Positions 1-7,306 of a stretch of DNA of 64,000 nucleotides are shown here, one piece after another (position 1 is the stretch's first letter; each line of letters begins with the position of its first letter). The translations under genes were made by a program, and so were the position numbers. Under the pieces are notes generated by a model that ran no database searches, was not told the DNA's origin, and saw only the letters and a list, made by a program, of their open reading frames with translations. Source of the stretch: Myxococcales bacterium (lineage in GTDB: Bacteria > Myxococcota_A > Polyangia > Haliangiales > Haliangiaceae); NCBI GenBank assembly GCA_016706545.1, contig JADJJK010000025.1, forward strand, positions 101,628 to 165,627, given 5' to 3'.

Positions 1-2
1 GG

Positions 3-365
3 CATGCCTGGGAGAAGGTGCGCGCGACGAGGCGGCCGGACGGGACGATTGCACCGCCATGTCACGCGCTGCAAAAGCTCGGGTTGTGCCCGGTGAACCG
101 CGATGCCCGCGCTCGCTGCGACGACTACAACCTGCTCTTTGATCTGGGCGCGGCGGTTGACGGGCTGCCGCGAAGCCCCTTCCAGGCAGCCCGCAAGCTC
201 CTGCCCGTGCTGGAGGTGCTGGCGCACAAAGATGCGCCCACCCAGGCCAAGCACCTCAAGGTGCTGGCGTGGCACTGCTCCATCCACAAGCCGGTGCTGC
301 GACGCTGGCTTCTGCGTGTGATGCAAGCGGTTCCGGCCGTCGAGGAGAGCACGGCAGACCTGTAG
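3..365 (+). CDS. partial unknown protein (3' end), cut by window edge
   Basis: The frame is open to the left edge and ends at a stop at 363-365, so only the last 120 or so residues are visible; a GTG at 18 is an internal option. Four Cys lie in the first half of the visible part (PPCHALQKLGLCP, then RCDD, and a later WHC). This loosely recalls the Cys-rich C-terminal domain of primase large subunits, but spacing and length are not convincing, so no function is assigned. Codon third positions are GC-rich, which supports real coding. The next gene on this strand follows after about 80 bases that carry a promoter-like motif. Confidence 0.5.
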   Translation, partial: HAWEKVRATRRPDGTIAPPCHALQKLGLCPVNRDARARCDDYNLLFDLGAAVDGLPRSPFQAARKLLPVLEVLAHKDAPTQAKHLKVLAWHCSIHKPVLRRWLLRVMQAVPAVEESTADL

Positions 366-410
366 CCGCTCCCCAGGCGGCGGCCAGCCCGAACCTTCCC
401 CCGGAAGGGA

Positions 411-441
411 CTTGCTATTGCCGCGCTCAGAAGCGTGGATG
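411..441 (+). promoter_or_regulatory. promoter-like motif, copy A
   Basis: CTTGC, 12 nt, then CAGAAGCGTGGATG. The second block matches copies B and C at 13 of 14 positions with the same spacing to CTTGC. It ends 8 bases before the ATG at 449 and 38 bases before an in-frame GTG at 479. The other copies lie 50-65 bases before their start codons, so this one may favour the GTG start. Confidence 0.5.
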
Positions 442-448
442 TCCCGCG

Positions 449-967
449 ATGAAGTCGCCGGCTGATCTGCCCTCGTTTGTGGATGCGTTCGCACCAGAGC
501 CCCTTACCCTTGGGCGCCCGGAGGAGGAGCAAGCCTATGTGCTGGACGGCCTCTTGCGCTGTGGGGCCTGCGGTGGGACCTGGGAGCCTGGGCTCCGCGG
601 GCCCCGCCGCGTGCCGTCCTACGGGTGCGGAGACCCCGAGTGCGCCGCTCAGCCCGTGCTGCGCGCGACCCTGGAGCGTGCCGTCGAAGAGGCGCTCGCC
701 AAGGAGCTGGGCGATGCGGCGCGGTTCGAACAGGTCGAGCAAGGGCTCCGCAGGCGCCTGGCGCGTGGCTCGCGGGAGGACCTTCTGTCGCCCGCTGACG
801 CGCCATGGATGCTGGGCCTGGTCCAGGACTTCCGCTTCCTGTGGCGCCACGTGGTGCCGCAGAGCCAGCGCAAGATGCTCCGGGTGTTCGTGGACCACCT
901 CCTCGTCACCAGGGAGAACGTGTTCATCGCGTGGGCCATCGACGGGCTTGCCGGCCGCCTCGAGTAG
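449..967 (+). CDS. orphan C-terminal domain of a large serine recombinase
   Basis: A 172-residue protein with a zinc beta-ribbon (LLRCGACGG, then YGCGDPEC) followed by helices and a closing segment of the type LWRHVVPQSQRKMLRVFVDH, the arrangement seen after the catalytic domain of large serine recombinases. The recombinase at 58712 ends in a comparable segment (VWKHMTLEARWRLLGAIVDR). There is no Ser-nucleophile domain upstream in any frame, so it cannot cut DNA alone. It may be a remnant, a DNA-binding accessory factor, or a competitor of the full enzyme. ATG 449 is used; GTG 479 is an alternative. Its stop TAG (965-967) abuts the stop of the minus-strand gene at 968-970. Confidence 0.6.
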   Translation: MKSPADLPSFVDAFAPEPLTLGRPEEEQAYVLDGLLRCGACGGTWEPGLRGPRRVPSYGCGDPECAAQPVLRATLERAVEEALAKELGDAARFEQVEQGLRRRLARGSREDLLSPADAPWMLGLVQDFRFLWRHVVPQSQRKMLRVFVDHLLVTRENVFIAWAIDGLAGRLE

Positions 968-2131
968 CTATCCCGAGGTCATCATCTCCTGGCAGGTCCG
1001 AAGTAGGGACTTGGCGTTCTGAAGGCCCTGGCGCTGGCGCGCGGTGACACGGGGCCGCGCCCCGGCGGCCGGAGGCTGGGCGGCTGGGCCCACGAACCGT
1101 AGCGCATCCAGCGGCACGTCGATGTCGATGTGCGCCGGCGGCAGCGCCAGGCGCACGCCTCCGCGGTGGCAGCGTACGAGCGCGCGGAGCTCGGGCTCGC
1201 CGAGGCCGGGGACGTGGTAAGTGCCCAACTCGTTGCGGAGCTTCTCGATGGCGTGGCCCTTGGGGTCGTCGTCGCAGAGCACGTGTTTGGGAACCCAGCC
1301 GTCGTTGGCTCCTTGCTTGCGGGCGACGGCCAGTAGCAGCAGCCGCGCAAACTTGACGTCGCTGCTTCGGAAGCCGCCGACGTCGTGCCCGTTGATCTGC
1401 ACGATGTGCCGAAGCCCCTGGTGGCTATCGAGCCGCAGCCGGATGTGGTCGAAGTCGAGGGTCGGATCTACGAGCGCCTGCTCTCGATACCCTGGGTGAA
1501 GTTCCTCGAGCGCTCGCAAAAGGCACAAGTCCCCATCCGCGCTGCAGGGCACCTCGATGACGCAGATGCGGTCCGATGCGGCGAAGCACGGCGGCGGGAG
1601 CTTCGCGACGAGGACGATCAGCCCGTCTCCTCCGAGGGTGGCACGCAAGGCTTTGCAGAGCAGCACGAAGCCGGGGGGCGCAGCTCTGAGCCAGACCACC
1701 GGTAGGCGCAGGCCGCGCTGCCGTAGGAGCCCCACCGCGGTGAAGGGCGGCTCCACCGCGGTGCCCATCGGCGCGAGGCTGTTGCGGTGCGCCAGCGCGG
1801 CGAGCACCGCCGTCAGGCGCGGACGCAGCACGGTCACCTCGGACCGGGCTACCCAGATCCACCCCGGCCAGCACGCTGGATCTACCGGGCACGCGACGCC
1901 CACCAGACCTTCGTCGCGGCGGCGCTGAAAGTCGAGGTTGGGGAGCGCGCCGTGGCGGCACAGCGGCGGGGAATAGGCGTCCGCGCCGCCGAAGTCGGCG
2001 AGCCCGCGAGTGACAAGCGCATCGGCGTCGCCGCCGGCGTGGGCGACAGCGGCGAAGGAGAGAACGGCGTGGTCGCTCTGCCGAAGGCTAGCGAGCAGGA
2101 GCGGCCACGGCACGTGGAGGTTCGACATCAA
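968..2131 (-). CDS. unknown protein B of a two-gene minus-strand operon, possible C-terminal winged helix
   Basis: 387 residues, not recognised. The C-terminal third (FRSSDVKFARLLLLAVARKQ, then KHVLCDDDPKGHAIEKLRNE and a beta-rich end) resembles the helix-turn-helix plus wing layout of response-regulator-type DNA-binding domains; this is inference. The N-terminal half is mixed alpha/beta with two Cys and no transmembrane segment. Its start overlaps the end of the upstream gene by 44 bases, implying co-translation. The two together form a compact unit pointing away from the repeat region at 3.3-4.8 kb. It could be a regulator or the sensor half of an accessory or defence module. Confidence 0.55.
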   Translation of the reverse strand: MMSNLHVPWPLLLASLRQSDHAVLSFAAVAHAGGDADALVTRGLADFGGADAYSPPLCRHGALPNLDFQRRRDEGLVGVACPVDPACWPGWIWVARSEVTVLRPRLTAVLAALAHRNSLAPMGTAVEPPFTAVGLLRQRGLRLPVVWLRAAPPGFVLLCKALRATLGGDGLIVLVAKLPPPCFAASDRICVIEVPCSADGDLCLLRALEELHPGYREQALVDPTLDFDHIRLRLDSHQGLRHIVQINGHDVGGFRSSDVKFARLLLLAVARKQGANDGWVPKHVLCDDDPKGHAIEKLRNELGTYHVPGLGEPELRALVRCHRGGVRLALPPAHIDIDVPLDALRFVGPAAQPPAAGARPRVTARQRQGLQNAKSLLRTCQEMMTSG

Positions 2132-3251
2132 TGCCCCATTTCAGTAAGTACCCTCGAATGAGACAGTCCCTGACGGTCCCATCGAAGTTGGAGGTGTTCG
2201 GGTTCTGCAGGTGGACGGTTCGCAGCCGCGAACGACCCTGACCCGAGAACGCGAAGAGCAGTCGGACGCCCGAGAGCTGCGCCGAGGACACCAGGACGCC
2301 GTGCGAAGCGAGCACGGCCCGGGTCTCCTCGAGCGAGGCCATCGGGCGGAGGTCAACCGTGAGCTGAGAGACGGCGCGGTGGGGGCTCAGCGCGACGACT
2401 CGAAGGAGGGAGATGTGGTCGATTTGGTCTTCGCCTTTCGTGAAGAGGGGGTGATCCGGATCGATGAGCCGATGGAAGGAGAAGCGAGGAACGATCAGCG
2501 GGTCGGCAAAATGGGCGGGGTTGTCGAAGTAGATGCGTGCGACGAGGTCGCGCAAGAACTCGGCGTCAGGTTGCCGCACGGCGCGCACGAACAGCGTGCA
2601 GGTGTCCACGAGGTACATCGCGGCCATGCGGCAGAGCGGGCGCGCCCAGTGAACACGGAGCTCGCGGCCTTGCAGCGTCTCGACGGGCATGGTCTCGCCC
2701 TCGTGATAGATCGCGATCCGGAGCTGGTCGGCGCTGAGGTAGTCCTCGACGTAGCACTGGTGTCCATACGAGGTCGCCGATAGATAGCACTCCACGCGCT
2801 CGGCCACGTGCCGCTTGGCATCCGCCACCGGCATGAGCCGGGCGGAGGATGGGCCGCGGTACTCCCAGACGTAGTCCATCGGATCTACGGCATAGCTGGC
2901 TTGCAGCGCGAGCAGCTTCTCCTCGTTGGCGAGGTAGAGCTGCGCCGCCAGGTCGCGCGCTGACCACGTGCGGCTCTGGCGAACGGCCGCCACATCCCAG
3001 AGCTGCTCCGCGAGCTCGGAGAGGTAGGGCCGGGCGTGCGCGGTGCCAAGGCTGTAGATCTGCCGCAAGGTCACGTCGAGCTGGCGCCGCCGGTGCGCCG
3101 GGACCTGCTTCCACGCGCGATACGCTTGCTCGGACACGAGGCCTTGTCCATCCAGCACCAAACGGGGATGCAAGCTCTGCAGTAGCTGCTGCAGAACATC
3201 GGGGTGCAGTTGGCGAAAGAACGGCTTGGGGTTCCAGGAACGATGGGTCAT
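2088..3251 (-). CDS. unknown protein A of a two-gene minus-strand operon
   Basis: 387 residues from ATG at 3251; the frame is open further to 3290, but 3251 places a purine-rich stretch upstream and removes an odd N-terminus. No known domain is recognised. The protein opens with a helical segment (FFRQLHPDVLQQLLQSLHPR), continues helical, and has a beta-rich second half with many acidic and aromatic residues. It overlaps the downstream gene by 44 bases. A 16-base palindrome (3315-3330) lies about 65 bases upstream and could be its operator. Codon usage is typical of the window. Its pairing with a possible winged-helix protein suggests a self-regulated accessory module. Confidence 0.6.
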   Translation of the reverse strand: MTHRSWNPKPFFRQLHPDVLQQLLQSLHPRLVLDGQGLVSEQAYRAWKQVPAHRRRQLDVTLRQIYSLGTAHARPYLSELAEQLWDVAAVRQSRTWSARDLAAQLYLANEEKLLALQASYAVDPMDYVWEYRGPSSARLMPVADAKRHVAERVECYLSATSYGHQCYVEDYLSADQLRIAIYHEGETMPVETLQGRELRVHWARPLCRMAAMYLVDTCTLFVRAVRQPDAEFLRDLVARIYFDNPAHFADPLIVPRFSFHRLIDPDHPLFTKGEDQIDHISLLRVVALSPHRAVSQLTVDLRPMASLEETRAVLASHGVLVSSAQLSGVRLLFAFSGQGRSRLRTVHLQNPNTSNFDGTVRDCLIRGYLLKWGIDVEPPRAVAAPAR

Positions 3252-3314
3252 TGAAGGGTAGCTCCAGAGGCTCCCCAGCCCCGAGCACACACCTCCGTGC
3301 CCCGCATCTCTCGC

Positions 3315-3330
3315 CCGCTGCGTGCAGCGG
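3315..3330. promoter_or_regulatory. perfect 16-bp palindrome, candidate operator
   Basis: CCGCTGC-GT-GCAGCGG, two 7-base arms around 2 bases, in the gap upstream of the minus-strand operon that starts at 3251. Next to it (3335-3372) is an A/T-richer patch unusual for the window, as expected of a promoter. Confidence 0.4.
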
Positions 3331-3469
3331 TTGCGAAGAAAGATGAGAAAAAGAATAGCGCATCTTTTCCGTGGAATTGTCAGCTCTTGAAGCGGTCAGC
3401 AGGTCCTCGGGCCTCTCGACAAGGGAAGAGGGATGTCCCAAGACGCCGCAGAGATAAAATGGACGTGCG

Positions 3470-4270
3470 CGGGCGCGCGCGTACCTGCGCGCGGGCGTGC
3501 GGGCGTGCGTGCGTACCTGCGCGCGCGATCTATGGCACCTGGTACCGGGTGCCGCACTGCGCGGATGGAGCCTGCACGGTGTACCGCGGCACTGGTGCCA
3601 GCGCCGTACCAGGCCGGCGCCCACTGGCGCCGTGCTGGGCATCGGTGGGCGCCGTGCGTGGCACCTGGGTACTGGCACCGGTGGCGGCGTACCAGGCTGG
3701 CGGTACCGACGCCGTACTGGAGATCGGTGCCACCGCCGCCACTTGGCGGAGCCATGCTGGGCACCGGCGGCGGCGCAGTACTGGCCGGCGGTACCGGCGC
3801 GGTGCTGGGCACCGGCGGCGGCGCAGTACTGGCCGGCGGTACCGGCGCGGTGCTGGGCACCGGTGACGGCGCGCATCAGGCCCGGTGCCAGCGCAGTACT
3901 AGGCCGGCGGTACCGGCGCGGTGCCACGGCTGCCACTGCGCACCGGCGGCGCTGCGTTGGGGTCCCAGGAGCGCAGTCGTGTACTTGGCACTGGCGTACA
4001 GCTACGCTGGGAGGCTAAACTCCAGGAGTCCAGTAGCCGGTGTCTAGTACTCCAGTACTGGCGTACGAGAGACTCGAAAGGGCATATTTCCGAGCCCGGA
4101 GACTGGGCTCGCAAATCCAGCTTTGCGCCAAAGGCCTCTAAAACGCCCGCCATGACCCGGAAGGCAGGTCCCCGCGGTCAGACAGCGGGCAAGAGCTTTC
4201 CGAGCCGTGGCGAGCTTCCTGTCGCGTTTGGTGCAAAGCGGGGGATTTTCGTGCTCCGCACTGGGCATTT
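3470..4270. repeat. non-coding repeat field dense in GGYRCC and GTAC words
   Basis: No credible gene. By eye about 19 GGTACC/GGCACC/GGTGCC/GGCGCC sites fall between 3530 and 3930, where about two would be expected at this base composition. A 48-base unit (3757-3804, 3805-3852) is tandemly duplicated exactly and begins a third time at 3853. Alternating purine-pyrimidine runs (GCGCGCGTAC) open the field near 3470. Several frames are open only because stop codons are rare at this GC content, and their translations are repetitive. Confidence 0.7.
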
Positions 4271-4492
4271 GTAGTGGAGTACAGGAGTACGTACACCGGT
4301 ACTAGCCAGATGCACCGGCACGGAGTGCGTGCTCGGTGCTCGATGCTCGGCGCCAATGCACTGCACCGGCGACCTGTACCAGCACGGCGATAGATCGCGC
4401 GCGCGTTGAATCGCGCGCGCGAATGCTGCCTGCTGAATGCTGTCTGTGCTGGCTGCCTGGTGCTTCACACCGGTGCCTTGGTACTGGCTGCC

Positions 4493-4663
4493 TGGTACTT
4501 CACGTCGAGCCTGGTGCTGCACGTCGGGTCTGGTACTTCACGTCGAGCCTGGTGCTGCACGTCGGGTCTGGTACTTCACGTCGAGCCTGGTGCTGCACGT
4601 CGGGTCTGGTACTTCACGTCGAGCCTGCTACTGCACAGCAGGTCTGGTACTGCACGTTGGGCC
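4493..4663. repeat. nine iteron-like 19-bp tandem repeats, candidate origin
   Basis: Head-to-tail units starting at 4493, 4512, 4531, 4550, 4569, 4588, 4607, 4626 and 4645. Odd units read TGGTACTTCACGTCGAGCC and even units TGGTGCTGCACGTCGGGTC, giving a 38-base higher-order period that is exact for three rounds and degenerate in the last two or three units. Unit length and count resemble the iterons of plasmid and phage replication origins. An AT-rich patch follows at 4710-4743. No initiator protein has been identified. Confidence 0.6.
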
Positions 4664-4709
4664 TGGTGTCTGGTGGCCTGGTGTCTGGGCTCCTGTTGGC
4701 CTGGTAGCT

Positions 4710-4773
4710 AGTAGGCTAATACTCTGAATTTATGTTTTATATTCTCTGATCTCAGAGTTCTCTGATCTCAGAG
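4710..4773 (+). promoter_or_regulatory. AT-rich patch and twin palindromic operators
   Basis: An AT-rich stretch (TTTATGTTTTATATTC) lies in otherwise about 70 percent GC DNA, followed by two copies of CTCTGATCTCAGAG (4744-4757 and 4760-4773). Each copy is an inverted repeat with arms CTCTGA/TCAGAG, repeated at a 16-base period. They sit 20-50 bases before the GTG at 4793, the position for a dimer-binding operator; the AT-rich part could be a promoter or an unwinding element. Confidence 0.55.
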
Positions 4774-4792
4774 AGATCCTTTCGCGTCGCGC

Positions 4793-5392
4793 GTGGCCGT
4801 GCGACGTAGGCGCGTTGCGCGCAGCCGCGCGCTCGCGCATGCGTTCTTTGTGCGCGTCGCGAACGAGCGCGTGTCCCGGGTCGTTCTCCAACTTGGCATT
4901 TGGCTGGCTGTGGGTTCCCGTCACGCTGGCATCGAAGATCACCGAGTGCGCTTGCTCCGCCACCTGGAGCTGGTCACCTCCGAGATGGCGCAGCTGGGGC
5001 TGTTGTCCCGCGAGAGCCGTCACCAGGTCGTCCAGCTCGCCACCCGGGAAGCCCAGCAAGCGGTGGCGGACCGGGACGCCTTGGCCAAGCTGCTGTTGGT
5101 CTTCCTGCGCGCGATGCGAGACGGGCTCGTGCATGAGCCGACCCACTACCTGCGCGGCGAAGGCAACGTGCTGGCGCTGCACCCCGAGTCGCTGTTCGAG
5201 GCGGTGACCGGCGCGCATCCAGACCTTCCTGGCCCGACCGAGATCCGCCGCCTGTTCCGGGTCGGCCAGAAGCTGGTGCCCGAAGTCATCCTCGGCTCGC
5301 AGCGCGTCCTGTTCGGGGCAGGCATCGGCCGCCGCCGCGGCGTGCTGCTCTCGGAGCCCCACGCCCATGCGTTGGCGCTGCGGGCCAAGTAG
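4793..5392 (+). CDS. unknown protein next to the iteron-like array
   Basis: 199 residues from GTG. This frame has the GC-rich third codon positions expected here, whereas the longer frame on the opposite strand does not. The middle is helical and charged. The last third (LHPESLFEAVTGAHPDLPGP, then RRLFRVGQKLV and GIGRRRGVLLSE) looks like a small winged-helix end such as those closing some helicase/primase proteins, but no catalytic motif is present. Its position directly behind iteron-like repeats, an AT-rich patch and twin palindromes makes an origin-binding or replication-regulating role plausible. Function unproven. Confidence 0.55.
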   Translation: MAVRRRRVARSRALAHAFFVRVANERVSRVVLQLGIWLAVGSRHAGIEDHRVRLLRHLELVTSEMAQLGLLSRESRHQVVQLATREAQQAVADRDALAKLLLVFLRAMRDGLVHEPTHYLRGEGNVLALHPESLFEAVTGAHPDLPGPTEIRRLFRVGQKLVPEVILGSQRVLFGAGIGRRRGVLLSEPHAHALALRAK

Positions 5393-5486
5393 CCCTGGTG
5401 CCGGCCGGCGGCGCAGCGCCGGCCCAGCTTGGAACGGCGGCCCGCCGTAGCCACACCTAGCCATCAGCGGCAGGGCATCGCCACCG

Positions 5487-6131
5487 GTGCGCCGGCGTCT
5501 CCAACTGGGCCCGCGCGACTTTGTCGCGAGCGGATGTCCCAACTCGCCTGCGGACGCGGCGTTTCGGGCGCACAACGTGTCTCGCGCCACTCCGCCTTCC
5601 AGCCATGCACCGCCGCCCGGCATCACGTGCCGCTGGTACGTGCGTGGCGCCGGCAAGCGCTGCGCGCACTACGGCGCTGGCGGCTCCTGCGCGTTGCCGA
5701 ACATCGCAACGTGCATCGAGTGGTTGAAGGTGAACCCGGCAGCCGTCGGCTCGCAGCCTACAGCGGCCACCGGTGTCGACTCGCCTCTCTCGGCTGGCGC
5801 TGGCTCGGACCACGCGGAGGCGACGCCGGCGGCGGTGGCCTCGGCGGCGCCGGGGGAGGTCGTCGCTCGGCATCCGAGCGACCTGCGGCCCCCGCTGACG
5901 GTGGACGACGTCGCCAGCTTCCGAGCGCTGGGCGTGGAGGTGTGCTGCGTCTCCCCTGCGCTGGGGGAGTTCTGGCTCGTGCCGGCCCATACCGGCAAGC
6001 CCCGTCACGAGCTGACCCCTGAGCACGTGCTGGTGCTCTCGCAGGTCCTCGCTCGCTTCCCCGGCGCGCATATCGCCGCGTTGCATTCCCCTGAGCGCCC
6101 AGAGCGCCGGCCCAAGCCAAGGCGCTCATGA
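5487..6131 (+). CDS. small Cys-rich (zinc-knuckle-like) protein of the early operon
   Basis: 214 residues at most. The earliest GTG is 5487; a GTG at 5577 would shorten the protein by 30 residues, and no ribosome site decides between them. A compact Cys cluster (CRWYV, KRCAHY, GGSCAL, ATCIEWL) looks like a four-Cys metal site. A Pro/Ala-rich linker and a conserved-looking alpha/beta end (PPLTVDDVASFRALGVEVCC) follow. The stop overlaps the next start as ATGA (6128-6131), so it is translationally coupled to the Cas4-like nuclease. Likely a phage early DNA-metabolism accessory protein. Confidence 0.6.
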   Translation: MRRRLQLGPRDFVASGCPNSPADAAFRAHNVSRATPPSSHAPPPGITCRWYVRGAGKRCAHYGAGGSCALPNIATCIEWLKVNPAAVGSQPTAATGVDSPLSAGAGSDHAEATPAAVASAAPGEVVARHPSDLRPPLTVDDVASFRALGVEVCCVSPALGEFWLVPAHTGKPRHELTPEHVLVLSQVLARFPGAHIAALHSPERPERRPKPRRS

Positions 6132-7306
6132 CCGAATCCTCTCGAAATCCCCACCTGTCGTTCTCTCGCCTGAGTCGTTACGAGCAGTGCCCCCGCAGCT
6201 ACTACCTGCACTACCGGGACAAGCTCCCTGCCGAGCCAGGGATGCCGTTGCGCTTCGGCACCGTGCTCCATGCCGCGCTCGAGGCGTTGCTCAAGGAGGC
6301 CATCGATGAGCAGCTCGTGGGTCCCCTCTCGGTGGAGCGCGCGCTCGCGTTCTATCAGGCCGCGTGGCTGGCTGAAGGTCTCTCGGGCCTCGAGCTGTTC
6401 GAACAAGGGCTGCACATCTGCCGCGCCTTTGTGCGTGTACAGGGCGTCCTCGATTGGCGCCACGTACTCGCTGTCGAGCAAGACTTCCGGCTCCAGGTCG
6501 GCGAGTTCACGGTCGTCGGCTGCATCGACCGGGTTGATAAGCTCGACGACGAGAGCATCGAGATCATCGACTACAAGTCGAACTATCAGCTCTTCTCCCG
6601 CGAGGAGGTCGACTCGTCCTTGCAGCTCGCGCTCTATCAGGCTGCTGCGCAGACGCTCTGGCCGTGGGCCAAGAACATCCGCCTGAGCTACTGGCTGCTT
6701 CGGCATGACCTTCGCCAGGTGACCGTGCGGACCGGCCAGCAGATCAGCGACGCTCTCACGTACGTCGAGATGCTCGGGCGGCAGATCGAGGCAGCCGCCA
6801 GCTTCCCGCCGCAGGTCAGCGCCAACTGCGCGTACTGCGACCACCGGCATCACTGCGATGCCTATGCGCAGGCGCTCACCGGCGCGCGCAGCGTGGTGTG
6901 CGCGGACCTCACCAACCTCGTGGAGCTCGCCCGCGAGCGCGAAGAGGTCGCGAGCCTCTCCCGGGTGCTCTATGCCCGCAAGCAAGAGCTGGAGGAGGTG
7001 CTCAAGGCGCATCTACAAGACAAGGAGCAGCTCGAGCTGGGCGGCGTTCGCTACCGGCTCTTGCCCACCAGCACCGTCGAGTACCCCATCGAGCCCACGC
7101 TGAGCCTCTTGGCCGACGCCACCGGGGCGCCCAAAGAACAGCTCGCCACCAAGCTCCTGGCCATCGACAAGAAGGCCTTCGACCAGGTGCTGGCGGAGGT
7201 CGGCAAGCAGCTGCCGCGGGCGCGCGTCGCCTTGCTCAAGGCCGAGATCGACGCGCATGCGTCCACCCGCTACTCCACCCGCTTTTGGGCCAAGGGGATG
7301 GCGTGA
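6128..7306 (+). CDS. RecB/Cas4-type PD-(D/E)XK nuclease with Fe-S cysteines
   Basis: 392 residues. The N-terminal 250 residues carry the full motif set: SFSRLSRYEQCPRSYYL with Cys21, GTVLHAALEALL (His48), GCIDRVDK (Asp134), IIDYKS (Asp148, Lys150), QLALYQ (166-171), and a C-terminal CAYCDHRHHC (Cys234, 237, 243). With Cys21 these make the four ligands of the 4Fe-4S cluster of AddB/Cas4-like exonucleases. Residues 250-392 form a helical extension. The expected activity is ssDNA or end-processing exonuclease for phage recombination or replication. It overlaps the next start (TGATG, 7304-7308). No CRISPR genes are nearby, so this is a phage recombination nuclease. Confidence 0.85.
   Translation: MTESSRNPHLSFSRLSRYEQCPRSYYLHYRDKLPAEPGMPLRFGTVLHAALEALLKEAIDEQLVGPLSVERALAFYQAAWLAEGLSGLELFEQGLHICRAFVRVQGVLDWRHVLAVEQDFRLQVGEFTVVGCIDRVDKLDDESIEIIDYKSNYQLFSREEVDSSLQLALYQAAAQTLWPWAKNIRLSYWLLRHDLRQVTVRTGQQISDALTYVEMLGRQIEAAASFPPQVSANCAYCDHRHHCDAYAQALTGARSVVCADLTNLVELAREREEVASLSRVLYARKQELEEVLKAHLQDKEQLELGGVRYRLLPTSTVEYPIEPTLSLLADATGAPKEQLATKLLAIDKKAFDQVLAEVGKQLPRARVALLKAEIDAHASTRYSTRFWAKGMA

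Noticed and set aside
3470..4663. CRISPR-like array
   Set aside because: Repeats are directly abutting with no unique spacers of constant length, and no cas genes are near; the Cas4-like nuclease is part of a phage recombination operon.
3396..4727. long open frames on both strands in the repeat field
   Set aside because: Translations are made of the same repeated words and stops are rare only because of base composition.
4730..5656. 308-codon minus-strand frame
   Set aside because: It mirrors the plus-strand gene at 4793, which has the correct codon third-position bias; its own N-terminus is low in coding style.
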